The position numbers and the translations under genes were made by a program. Below, in pieces: positions 8,780 through 17,651 of a stretch of 35,933 nt of DNA (position 1 is the first letter of the stretch; each line of letters opens with the position of its first letter). The notes under the pieces were generated by a model. It saw only the letters and a program-made list of their open reading frames with translations, was not told where the DNA came from and did no database searches. Source of the DNA: Acidimicrobiaceae bacterium (GTDB lineage: Bacteria; Actinomycetota; Acidimicrobiia; Acidimicrobiales; Ilumatobacteraceae); the NCBI GenBank assembly GCA_947463235.1, contig CANHST010000004.1:1-35933 (forward strand), in the 5' to 3' direction.

Positions 8780-10582
8780 TCAGCGCTCGGCGATTGCTCG
8801 CCCTGGAGCGGTGAGGGCGAAGCCGGACGGCTCGTACCCCTCACGAGTCCAGGTGACCGTGTGAGGAAGCGGGCCGTTGGGGAGCCAGGGCTGCTCGTGT
8901 GCCGCGTCATCGTTGTGGTACCAGCCCTTCTCCACCGTGCCGAGGGCGGCATCGATGACCCGGTACTGGACCTTCTTGGTGAACATGGGCTGCGACTCGG
9001 TGAACACGACGACGAGGTCGCCGGGCTCGTACTCGCAGCGCTGTTGCACGGCCTCGACGAGTCGCTCGTCGTGGCAGTGCCCGTCGCCGAAGTTCCAGCC
9101 GGTGAGCGTGTTGCTGATGAACTCGCCCTCGCGCAGCACCCGGGTGTCGATGTCGCCGCTGTGGAGCATGTGCAACGTGATGTGCATGCGGCCCATCGGG
9201 TGCATCATCCGGAAGGCGATGGCCTTCTGAACGAAGATCTCCGAGATCTCCTTGCCGAAGAGCGGCTCGAGCTGGTCGATCTGGTTGTCGGCAGCCTTCA
9301 CGATGCGCTCGTTGAGACGGTCTTCCTTCTCCTTGTCGCGGAACGACCAGGTGGTGGAAGCCCAGTTGCCGGCGTACTGCTTCATGCCGACGAGGAACGA
9401 CACGTGCTGCGGCCAGATGGCGCCGAGGACGATCGGGAACAGTGCGAACGCCACGACACCGACGAGCAGAGCCGGGTTCATGTCGCCGACTCCGTAACCA
9501 TCACCCGCAGGGAAGTTGGCGAACAGGAACGCCGCGCAGAATCCGAAGAAGACGTTCCATTCGAGCGGAACGGCCAGCGGGATGGTGGAGATGATGAACG
9601 CGTGCAGCATCCACATCGAGATGATGGCGACCCAGGTGAGCCCGGGCCACGGCGAGAACAACAGCACGAGCGGCATGATGATTTCGCACGTGGTGCCACC
9701 GATGTGAGCGACAAGGTGGGTGAGCTTCGACGGCCTGATGTCGTTCGGGTAGTCGCGCACTGTGGCCATACGGAGCTTGCGGAAGCCGTTCCACGGGGTG
9801 TTCTGAATCATGATCGAGACGGTGGCCGAGAAACCGTGCTGCAGCTTCGAGATGCCGGCACCCATCCACACGACGACGATGAAAATCTTGGCGGCGACGA
9901 TCATGTCGACGAAGTTCGGGAACAGTGCGAACGCGAGCATCGTGGGCACGTATTGCTCGGAGCGGGCTGAGAGGAACACGCACTTGTCGCGAAGGCCCAT
10001 CAGCACGATCAGACCGGCGTACACGAGGAACGGCCAGCGCGGCATCACACCGGCGGTGCCTTCCGGCAAGCCCGGCACCTGCTCGCCGGAGAGGAACAGC
10101 ATCATGATCAGCCAGAACACGATGAGCTTGTAGAGGCCCGTGTCCCACGGTGTGCGGCGGTTACCAGCGGTGAACGGCACACGGTTGGGGTATGGAGGAA
10201 TGCGGATGGTGTCGTTCTGCCACCAGTACAGGCTTGCGCCGATCGGTGGGTCGAAGTGGAACGCCATGGGTCCGCAGGTGGCGGCGAGGCCAAGGATCTC
10301 GAGGAGGACGGTCCACACCATCAGCTTCTGGTACAGGATCGGCTCGTCCCACCATCCGGCGATGTTGTTGAACTCCAGCCCCTTGGTGAAGGCGCCGGCA
10401 ACGATGAGGCCGAACAGGCTGTAATAGAAAATCTTCCAAACGTAGAAGGTCGCCGTCTGGTTGGGTGTGCCGAAGCCGGCCTCCACCCAGTGCAGTTGCA
10501 GCAACTTCATCCGTGGCAGGAATGGCATCTTTTGGAATTCATCCAAGTCCACGGGTGGTAGTTCAGCGGTGCGGTAGCCCAT
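8780..10582 (-). CDS. Multi-pass membrane protein, DUF3556 / HTTM-like
   Basis: MGYRTAELPPVDLDEFQKMPFLPRMKLLQLHWVEAGFGTPNQTATFYVWKIFYYSLFG...; several hydrophobic segments. Resembles mycobacterial DUF3556 proteins from memory. Confidence 0.8.
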   Translation of the reverse strand: MGYRTAELPPVDLDEFQKMPFLPRMKLLQLHWVEAGFGTPNQTATFYVWKIFYYSLFGLIVAGAFTKGLEFNNIAGWWDEPILYQKLMVWTVLLEILGLAATCGPMAFHFDPPIGASLYWWQNDTIRIPPYPNRVPFTAGNRRTPWDTGLYKLIVFWLIMMLFLSGEQVPGLPEGTAGVMPRWPFLVYAGLIVLMGLRDKCVFLSARSEQYVPTMLAFALFPNFVDMIVAAKIFIVVVWMGAGISKLQHGFSATVSIMIQNTPWNGFRKLRMATVRDYPNDIRPSKLTHLVAHIGGTTCEIIMPLVLLFSPWPGLTWVAIISMWMLHAFIISTIPLAVPLEWNVFFGFCAAFLFANFPAGDGYGVGDMNPALLVGVVAFALFPIVLGAIWPQHVSFLVGMKQYAGNWASTTWSFRDKEKEDRLNERIVKAADNQIDQLEPLFGKEISEIFVQKAIAFRMMHPMGRMHITLHMLHSGDIDTRVLREGEFISNTLTGWNFGDGHCHDERLVEAVQQRCEYEPGDLVVVFTESQPMFTKKVQYRVIDAALGTVEKGWYHNDDAAHEQPWLPNGPLPHTVTWTREGYEPSGFALTAPGRAIAER

Positions 10583-10602
10583 GAGTTGTATCCCCCTGTT
10601 TG

Positions 10603-11559
10603 TTAGAACTTGCGGCCGCGGCGAAGTCGCTGCTGCCAGTCTCGTCGTTGTTGGTCGGCATCGAGGTAGGCGTCGTCTTCCGACGTGTGACGGCGAGACA
10701 CCTGGGCTCCGGTGAGCCGGCGAAGCTCGCGCTCGCGCACGCGCTGACGCGCCCACGACTCGCGAGTGTCCTTACGACGCTTCCGCTCGATGTGGTCTTC
10801 TTCGCTCTCGGCGGTGCCGCTGAGGTACGCGTGCTCGATCTCGTCGAGTCGCTGGAGGGCCTCGGCCGAGGTCATCTCCATGCGGATCTGGCCGCGTGCC
10901 ATCAGGTACATGCGATCGCTGTAGCGGAGTGCCTTGCGAGCGTGTTGCTCGATGATCAGGGCGCCAATGCCCTGTTCGTCGGCAGCCTGGCGCACGGCAC
11001 CGAGCAGACGATCGACGATCATCGGGGCGAGCCCGAGCGACAGTTCGTCGGCCAGCAGCAACTTCGGCTTGCGGCTCAGCGCACGCGACAGGGCGACCAT
11101 CTGCTGCTCGCCACCGGAGAGCATGCCGCCGCGTACGTCGAGACGCGGCTCGAGTTCGGGGAACAACTCCAGCGCCCGGTCCACGTCGCCGCCGCCGATA
11201 CGAAGGTTGTCGCGGGTGGACATCTTGGTGAAGATGAGCCGCTCTTCGGTGACGAGGCCCATTCCTTCTCGGATGCGCTGGTACATCGGGGTGAAGGTGG
11301 GCACGTTGCTGAACATCACGAGGCCGTCGACCGGTGCCAACTCGCCGGCGATGGTGAGCAACGTGGTGGTCTTCCCCGCACCGTTCGGTCCGAGCAGGCT
11401 CACGACCTCACCGGGCTTCACCGTGAGGTTCACTCCCGACACGACCTCGCGGCCGACGTAGCCGGCCTTCAAGGCCCGCGTCTCGAGCAGGTTCGGTGTG
11501 CGGCCAGCGGCATACGCACTTGCGTTGCCATCGACGTTCGCGACGGAGCTTTCGGTCAC
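10603..11559 (-). CDS. livF: Branched-chain amino-acid-type ABC transporter ATP-binding protein (LivF-like) with a charged C-terminal extension
   Basis: Walker [10 protein letters not shown], signature [15 protein letters not shown], Walker B KLLLADELSLGLAP. About 80 aa of Arg/Glu-rich tail after the ABC domain. Confidence 0.92.
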   Translation of the reverse strand: MTESSVANVDGNASAYAAGRTPNLLETRALKAGYVGREVVSGVNLTVKPGEVVSLLGPNGAGKTTTLLTIAGELAPVDGLVMFSNVPTFTPMYQRIREGMGLVTEERLIFTKMSTRDNLRIGGGDVDRALELFPELEPRLDVRGGMLSGGEQQMVALSRALSRKPKLLLADELSLGLAPMIVDRLLGAVRQAADEQGIGALIIEQHARKALRYSDRMYLMARGQIRMEMTSAEALQRLDEIEHAYLSGTAESEEDHIERKRRKDTRESWARQRVRERELRRLTGAQVSRRHTSEDDAYLDADQQRRDWQQRLRRGRKF

Positions 11560-14306
11560 TGTGCACCTCCTGCTGTTGCGACGGTGGCGGCGTTGACCGC
11601 AACGTCGTTCTCCTCATCCTCAGACTGCTGGCCGAGATACGCGGCGATCACCTTCGGGTCGTTGCGCACTTGTTCCGGCGAACCGTGGGCGATCATCTGC
11701 CCGAAGTCGAGCACCACGATGTCGTCGCAGACACCCATCACGAAGTTCATGTCGTGCTCGACGACGAGGATGGCGATACCCCAGTCGTCGGCGAGTTGCC
11801 GCACCACTCTGGCGAGCTCGAGGCTTTCGACGGAGCTGAGGCCAGCGGCGGGTTCGTCGAGAAGCAACACGCTGGGATGCATCGCCACCGCCCTGGCGAT
11901 GGCGAGCAGACGGCGCTTGCCGTACGAGAGGTCGCTCACTTCACGGTGCAGGTCGTCGTCGAGTTCGAAGGCCTTGATTGCGCGGACGACCTCCGGCTTG
12001 AACTTGGGAATCTTCGGCCAGACGAGATCTCGGAAGTACGAACCCATGTCTTGCGGGTCGGCCGCGAGGCTGAGATTCTCGAACACGGAGGTGTCTTCGA
12101 ACAGTTCGAGACTCTGGAAGGAGCGGGCCATGCCAGCGCGCACTCGGGCCGGTGCGCTCGCCGACGAGACATCGAGCTCGTCCACCTTCACGGTGCCCGT
12201 GGACTTGGTGAATCCGGTGAGGGCATCGATGAGCGACGTCTTGCCGGCACCGTTGGGGCCGATCAATCCGGTCACCTTGCCAGGGGCGAGCGTGAAGCTG
12301 ACGTCGTTGACGGCGGTGACCGAGCCGTACCGGACCGTGAGGCCCGAGACCGAGAGTTCACGGGCGGGCACTCGCTCGGTGTGCTCGGAGTCGGCGGCCA
12401 CCGAGACGTCTTCCAGCTTGATGAAGTAGGACTCGCCGAACTTCTTGGTGCGCTTCATGTAGCGGAACGTCTTCACCCACTCGGCAGCCACGCCGTCGGG
12501 GTTGGCGAGCACGGTGAGCAGAATCGCGATGCCGCTGATGAGTTCGATGTACTCACCGACACCACTCCAGGTGGCTTCGAGGACCTCTTGGTTGAAGCCA
12601 CCGGTGACCATCGTGGCGCCGACGAAGGCGCCCAGGAGGTGGCCCACACCACCCACGAGTGAGAGACCGGCGTAGATGATGGAGGTGAAGTTCGTGTACG
12701 ACTGGTAGCTGATCGAGCTGAGCCGGAAGGCCAGCAAGATGCCGCCGAGCGCTGCGACGGCCGATGCGAGCGAGAATGCGAAGAGCTTGGCGCGCACCAC
12801 GTTGATGCCGAGGGCAGCGGCGGCGCGTTCGTTGGTGCGCACGGCAATCAGGCGACGACCGCTTCGGCCGCGGCGCACGTTGGCCACCACCCAGACTGCA
12901 GCGAGGGCGAGGATCAAGGTGAAGATCGCGTAGCGCTCGGGGTGACGGATGGAGCTGATGTCGAAGCCGAAGATCGAGGGGTCGCCCACCTGGGTGCCCT
13001 TCACGCCGCCGGTGAAGTTGCGGTTACGGAACAGCATCAGCTCGATGGCGGTGCCGAGGCCGAGCGAAGCAATTGCCAGGTTGATGCCTCGAGTTCGCAC
13101 CGCAGGGAGGGCGAAGATGATGCCCAGCGGTACGGCGGCCAGCACTCCGAGGGCGAGGCCGAGCAAGAACGGGATGTGGAACACGGCAATGAGGCGCCCG
13201 GCAACGTAGGCGCCGAAGCCGGCCATTGCGTACTGCGCAAGTGAGAGCTGGCCGGTGTAGCCGGTGAGCACGACGATGGAGAGCAGCACGATGGCGGCGC
13301 CGAGGCTGACCGTGATGGCGTCGATCCACTTCGCGTCCTTGGTGAGGATGACGAAGATGACGGCGCCGCAGCCGAAGAGCGTCCAGTCCCACGAAATCTT
13401 GCCCGAGCCAACGGTGGGCAACTTCTGGAGGAAGTGGTCGCGGAGCGGCAGCGAGCGGCCGCGGAAGACCATCATGACGATGATGACGATGAACGGGAGT
13501 GACGGCCCAAGCCCATCTTGGTGCGAGAAGCGACCGACGAGTGCCTGACCGATGCCGAGTGCGAAACCTGCCGCAGTCGCGATGGGGAACCGCTTGAATT
13601 CGCCCACGAGGGCCGCCGCCATTGCTGCGAGCACGAGCGACGTCATCGAGGTGACCTGCAGGGTGATGATCGGAACCACGAGGATGCCTGCGATGCAGGC
13701 GACAGCGGAACCAAGCGCCCAGTTGATGACGGCGACGTAGTTGGGCGACACGCCCACGGCCGCCGCCGAACGCTCGCTCTCCGAGACCGCTTCGGTGGCG
13801 AGACCGAATTGGCTGGATCGGTACAGCAACCACAGCAGTGCGGAAGAGACACACCCGATCACCAGCAGGATCAAGCGATCGACCGTGATGCCCACATCGC
13901 CCCACAGCGTGACGCGATCGGTGGGCAGCCAGCTGTCGACCTGATGAGCTTGCGACCCGTAGCGGATGACGACGCCGGCCTGAATGAGGATGAGCACGCC
14001 GAGGGTGGCGAGCACCTGGACCAGGGTGCTGGCTCGCTTGCGTTGCAGCGGTCGCATGATCACCCAGTGGGTGAGTGCGCCGAGTAGTGCCGACAAACCG
14101 ATGCCGAATGCGGAGGCGAGGAGAAAGCTCATTCCGTGCTCGTACTGCAGTTCCCACTGCAGATACACGCCAGCGATTGCGGTGGCGCCGAGCGAGAAGT
14201 TGAGCACGCCGGTGCCGCGGAAGATGATGATCAGACCTTGCGATGCGAACGCGTACAGCGCGCCGACGCCAAGGCCAAGCAGCGCGAACTTCACTACCTC
14301 GTTCAT
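11556..14306 (-). CDS. Fused ABC transporter: LivH-like permease + LivM-like permease + LivG-like ATPase
   Basis: Single 916-aa ORF: N-terminal LivH-like (GALYAFASQGLIIIFRGTGVLNFSLGA), middle LivM-like (VVLTGYTGQLSLAQYAMAGFGAYVAG...VRTNERAAAALGI), C-terminal LivG-like ([32 protein letters not shown]). Confidence 0.94.
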   Translation of the reverse strand: MNEVVKFALLGLGVGALYAFASQGLIIIFRGTGVLNFSLGATAIAGVYLQWELQYEHGMSFLLASAFGIGLSALLGALTHWVIMRPLQRKRASTLVQVLATLGVLILIQAGVVIRYGSQAHQVDSWLPTDRVTLWGDVGITVDRLILLVIGCVSSALLWLLYRSSQFGLATEAVSESERSAAAVGVSPNYVAVINWALGSAVACIAGILVVPIITLQVTSMTSLVLAAMAAALVGEFKRFPIATAAGFALGIGQALVGRFSHQDGLGPSLPFIVIIVMMVFRGRSLPLRDHFLQKLPTVGSGKISWDWTLFGCGAVIFVILTKDAKWIDAITVSLGAAIVLLSIVVLTGYTGQLSLAQYAMAGFGAYVAGRLIAVFHIPFLLGLALGVLAAVPLGIIFALPAVRTRGINLAIASLGLGTAIELMLFRNRNFTGGVKGTQVGDPSIFGFDISSIRHPERYAIFTLILALAAVWVVANVRRGRSGRRLIAVRTNERAAAALGINVVRAKLFAFSLASAVAALGGILLAFRLSSISYQSYTNFTSIIYAGLSLVGGVGHLLGAFVGATMVTGGFNQEVLEATWSGVGEYIELISGIAILLTVLANPDGVAAEWVKTFRYMKRTKKFGESYFIKLEDVSVAADSEHTERVPARELSVSGLTVRYGSVTAVNDVSFTLAPGKVTGLIGPNGAGKTSLIDALTGFTKSTGTVKVDELDVSSASAPARVRAGMARSFQSLELFEDTSVFENLSLAADPQDMGSYFRDLVWPKIPKFKPEVVRAIKAFELDDDLHREVSDLSYGKRRLLAIARAVAMHPSVLLLDEPAAGLSSVESLELARVVRQLADDWGIAILVVEHDMNFVMGVCDDIVVLDFGQMIAHGSPEQVRNDPKVIAAYLGQQSEDEENDVAVNAATVATAGGAQ

Positions 14307-14369
14307 CTTCCCCCAACTCCTGTCCCCGATACGAGCGCCCCCTGCGCTGCATCCGGTAAGGATGCGTTC

Positions 14370-14389
14370 ACCTTAGTGCAGGTTCAGGT
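14370..14389. promoter_or_regulatory. Degenerate candidate TetR-operator copy (ACCTTAGTGCAGGTTCAGGT)
   Basis: Matches ACCTTAG-N7-TAAGG(T/C) with TCAGG in the right arm. Lies in the divergent 14306/14480 intergenic region. Confidence 0.4.
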
Positions 14390-14479
14390 CCGTGTCGAAC
14401 GCGCGCTTAGGTTCGTGGTACGCTTCGAATGTCTCGAGCGCAAGGGGGTGCTCGTTGACAATTCACCCAAGGGGGATTC

Positions 14480-15763
14480 ATGCGGTTCTTCAACAAGCCC
14501 GCATCGTGGAGGCGAGCAGTTGTCGCCGTCGCGGTGTGCGGATTCGTGGTCGCTTCGTGCGGCAGCGACAGCAGCGAAGGGAGCGGTTCAGGTGACACGT
14601 CGGCTGTAACGGCAGCTCCTGGATCCGAGACCACCGCCGCTCCTGCGACCGGTGCTCCGATCAAGGTCATGACGGTCACGACGCTCAATGCTGCCGGCCC
14701 GACCTACGAGAACATTTCGATCACGGCCAAGCTCTATGCCGACTACATCAACGCCAAGGGCGGCATCAACGGGCACCCGCTCGAAGTGACCGTCTGCGAC
14801 GAGAAGTTCGACCCTGCAGTGGCCACCGGCTGCGCTCGCCAGGCCGTCGACGAGGGCATGGTGTCGATCGTCGGATCGTTCACCTACTTCGCCGAGTCGA
14901 TCGTCCCGGTGATCAGCGAGTCGAGCATCACGTGGTTCGGTGCTTGCTGCCCGATCACCCCGTCGGAGCTCTCCAGCCCGTACTCGTTCAACATCGGCAA
15001 CCAGCCGATGTATGCGGTGGGTGCGGTCAAGCGAGCCGTCGACGACGGATGCGAGGCGATCAACGCGGTGATCATCGATGGCGCTCAGGTGTTCATCCCG
15101 CCGATGGAGAACGCCATGAAGGCGCTCGGCAAGAAGTTCGGGACAACAGTCATACTCCCGCCAACAGCGCAGGACTACTCGGCTGAGGTGGCTCAGGCCT
15201 CCAGCGGAGCTGACTGCGTGATCGCGATCATCTCCGAGACGCCGTTCATCACCTGGAACACCGCGTGGTCGCAGTCGGGCACCACCGCCCGTCAGTACGG
15301 CCCGCAGGGCAACCTGAACGCAGTGTCGGCGAAGGGCAACGAAGAGGCCACCGACGGCGACGTCGTCGTGGGTATGTACCCCGACCTCTCGACCGAGCCG
15401 TGGGCTGAGTACCGCGGTGCTCTCGAGGCTGCTGGCGTTGACCAGGAGAAGAACGACTACAACAGCCTCGGTGGCATGGGCACCTGGGCCGCGTACGTGG
15501 GCTTCACCAAGATCGCAGAGCAGATCGAGGGTGACATCACCGCCAAGTCGTTCTACGACGCCGCCAACACCACCACGAACCTCGACCTCGACGGCATGGT
15601 CCCGCCGATCGACTTCACCACGGAGTGGAGCGACGGCCTTGAGGGCTACAACCGTCTGTTCAACCGCAGCGTGACCTACAGCAAGCTCGACAAGGGCAAG
15701 GTCGTCCCGCTGCAGGATGGCTTCGAGGACGTCGGCAACCTGGCCGTGGGCAAGGCTCCGTAA
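14480..15763 (+). CDS. ABC transporter substrate-binding lipoprotein (Leu/Ile/Val-binding type)
   Basis: Signal peptide with lipobox FVVASC, Ser/Gly/Thr/Ala linker, periplasmic-binding text (DYINAKGGINGHPLEVTVCDEKFDPAVATGCARQAVDEGMVSIVGSF). Divergent from the fused permease operon. Confidence 0.93.
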   Translation: MRFFNKPASWRRAVVAVAVCGFVVASCGSDSSEGSGSGDTSAVTAAPGSETTAAPATGAPIKVMTVTTLNAAGPTYENISITAKLYADYINAKGGINGHPLEVTVCDEKFDPAVATGCARQAVDEGMVSIVGSFTYFAESIVPVISESSITWFGACCPITPSELSSPYSFNIGNQPMYAVGAVKRAVDDGCEAINAVIIDGAQVFIPPMENAMKALGKKFGTTVILPPTAQDYSAEVAQASSGADCVIAIISETPFITWNTAWSQSGTTARQYGPQGNLNAVSAKGNEEATDGDVVVGMYPDLSTEPWAEYRGALEAAGVDQEKNDYNSLGGMGTWAAYVGFTKIAEQIEGDITAKSFYDAANTTTNLDLDGMVPPIDFTTEWSDGLEGYNRLFNRSVTYSKLDKGKVVPLQDGFEDVGNLAVGKAP

Positions 15764-15774
15764 TCATTCGACAT

Positions 15775-15806
15775 CGGTGTGGGCGGTGGCGACACCGCCC
15801 ACACCG
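15775..15806 (+). terminator. Hairpin, 14-bp stem with GCGA loop, after the substrate-binding protein gene
   Basis: CGGTGTGGGCGGTG-GCGA-CACCGCCCACACCG, perfect stem, starting 12 nt after the stop at 15763. Confidence 0.75.
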
Positions 15807-15825
15807 GTCAATCGAAGTGTGCGCT

Positions 15826-15861
15826 ACAGAGCGGGCGGTCTTACGAGACCGCCCGCTCTGT
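15826..15861 (-). terminator. Hairpin, 16-bp stem with TACG loop, at the 3' end of the acyl-CoA ligase gene
   Basis: ACAGAGCGGGCGGTCT-TACG-AGACCGCCCGCTCTGT, perfect stem. One arm lies inside the last codons of the minus-strand CDS ending at 15841. Confidence 0.7.
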
Positions 15862-17415
15862 GCTGTTCCAGTACAGAGCGCGGACGGCCTTCTTGTCGGG
15901 CTTACCCACCGGCGTGAGCGGCAGCGAGTCGACGTAGTCGATCGACTTCGGTGCTTGCTGCGAGCCCTTCTCGTCCTTGACGAGTTGTTGCAGTTGGTGT
16001 GTCAGTTCGTCGGACGGCTCCACGCCGCGCTCGAGCACGACGAGTGCCTTCACGGCCTCGCCCCACTTGGGGTCGGGAACGCCGATCACCATCACCATCG
16101 ACACGGCGGGATGGGAACTGATGACGTCTTCCACCTCGCGGGGAAACACGTTGAACCCGCCGGTGATCACCATGTCCTTGGTGCGGTCGACGATGTAGAG
16201 GAAACCCTCGTCGTCGTAGCGACCGACGTCGCCGGTGTGCAGCCAGTTGCCTGACAGGGCTTGTTCCGTCTCGGCTGGGAGATCCTTGTAACCGTTCATC
16301 ACCAGGGGCCCACGGACGCAGATCTCGCCGGATTCACCGGGTGCGACGGGCTGGTTGTCGGCATCGAGTAGTGCGACGTGCATCCACGGCACCGGCCGGC
16401 CGCACGAGGCGAGCCGTTCGGGCTTGGAGAGGTCATGCTCGTGCTTCTTCAAGTGGGTGAGCACCATCGGTGCCTCGGTCTGACCGAAGAACTGGAAGAA
16501 GATCGGCCCCCAGTGCTCGATGGCGGCGGCCAGCTTGGCCGGACTCATCGGTGACGCCCCGTAGAAGATGGTCTCCATCGACGACATGTCGGCGGTGTGG
16601 TAGCGGGGGTGTCCTTGCAGGGCGTAGAGCATGACGGGAACCAGCAGCGTGCACGTGATGCGGTGCTCTTCCACGAGGTCGAAGAACGCGTCGGGGCCGA
16701 AGGCCTCCATCACGTAGAACGCGCCGCCCGCCGTGAGCACCGGCGCGAGTAGTGAGAGCGCAGCGTGCGACAGTGGTGTGGCGACGGCGATCCGCAGTGG
16801 CGTGGGGAACTCCCATTCGGCCATCTGGATCCAGGTCATCGACTGCCACACGCGGTGGGTCATCAGCACGCCCTTCGGGCGGCCTGTGGTGCCTCCGGTG
16901 TAGACCACGGTGCAAAGGTCTTCGAGGTGCACGTCGGCTGCGACGAGTGGCGCCGGTTCGTAGCGGTCGGCGAGAGCGAGGTAGTCGTCGCCGACCCCAT
17001 CGGGGCCGAACCCGAGCAGCGTCAGCGACGGGTGCTCAGCCTTCAGTTCGGCGGCGCGCTCGGAGAAGTGCTCGGCGTCGTAGACGAGGCAGGTGATCTC
17101 GGCATCGCCGACTGCGTATGAGTGGTCGCTGAGCGAACCCATCGGGTGCAGTGGCGTGAGGATGACGCCGTTCACCAGCGAGGCCATCGCGTTGAGCAGC
17201 ACCTCGGGCCGGTTCTTGGAGAGGATGGCAAGCCGACTGCCGGCAGACACCCCGACCGACCGCTGCGCTTGCACGAACTGGCTCGTACGCGCCCGCACCT
17301 CGGCGTAGGAAAGGACGCCCGATGAGGTGTGGATGCAGGGCGCGTCGTGGTGAGCCTCGAGGCTGCTGACGACGAGGTGAGGCAGCAGTGGCTGCTCGTG
17401 AAGGACCGACGCCAT
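15841..17415 (-). CDS. AMP-dependent acyl-CoA synthetase/ligase
   Basis: P-loop TVVYTGGTTGRPKGVLMTH; FFQFFGQTEAPMVLTHL; WLHTGDVGRYDDEGFLYIVDRTKDMVITGGFNVFPREVEDV. Confidence 0.95.
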   Translation of the reverse strand: MASVLHEQPLLPHLVVSSLEAHHDAPCIHTSSGVLSYAEVRARTSQFVQAQRSVGVSAGSRLAILSKNRPEVLLNAMASLVNGVILTPLHPMGSLSDHSYAVGDAEITCLVYDAEHFSERAAELKAEHPSLTLLGFGPDGVGDDYLALADRYEPAPLVAADVHLEDLCTVVYTGGTTGRPKGVLMTHRVWQSMTWIQMAEWEFPTPLRIAVATPLSHAALSLLAPVLTAGGAFYVMEAFGPDAFFDLVEEHRITCTLLVPVMLYALQGHPRYHTADMSSMETIFYGASPMSPAKLAAAIEHWGPIFFQFFGQTEAPMVLTHLKKHEHDLSKPERLASCGRPVPWMHVALLDADNQPVAPGESGEICVRGPLVMNGYKDLPAETEQALSGNWLHTGDVGRYDDEGFLYIVDRTKDMVITGGFNVFPREVEDVISSHPAVSMVMVIGVPDPKWGEAVKALVVLERGVEPSDELTHQLQQLVKDEKGSQQAPKSIDYVDSLPLTPVGKPDKKAVRALYWNSTERAVS

Positions 17416-17434
17416 GACGAACCTTTTCTGGGGT

Positions 17435-17587
17435 TTAGAGGATCTGGAATGCCACGATGGCGACGATGAGGCACGCGGTGAGGACGATCATCGCCACCGC
17501 CGCGAAGCCGTCGCGCCGCACCGACCGCTGCATCTCAGGGGTGCGCGGCGGTGGCGTGACGTTCTGGTCCTTGATCTGGTAGGTCAT
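17435..17587 (-). CDS. Small single-pass membrane protein (50 aa)
   Basis: MTYQIKDQNVTPPPRTPEMQRSVRRDGFAAVAMIVLTACLIVAIVAFQIL. GGAGGGG Shine-Dalgarno-like sequence upstream of ATG 17587. Same strand as, and 19 nt upstream of, the ligase. Confidence 0.6.
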   Translation of the reverse strand: MTYQIKDQNVTPPPRTPEMQRSVRRDGFAAVAMIVLTACLIVAIVAFQIL

Positions 17588-17628
17588 TCGGGTCCCCTCC
17601 CGTGACGTGCGGTACAAGCAGTGCCGCC

Positions 17629-17648
17629 ACCTTAGCCTAAGTTAAGGC
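17629..17648. promoter_or_regulatory. Candidate TetR-operator copy (ACCTTAGCCTAAGTTAAGGC)
   Basis: CCTTA-N8-TAAGG inverted repeat, ending 3 nt before ATG 17652; same layout as the site at 22527-22546. Confidence 0.65.
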
Positions 17649-17651
17649 GTC

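Noticed and set aside
10600-12429. 609-aa plus-strand ORF opposite LivF and the LivG domain
   Set aside because: Antisense shadow of two ABC ATPase domains.
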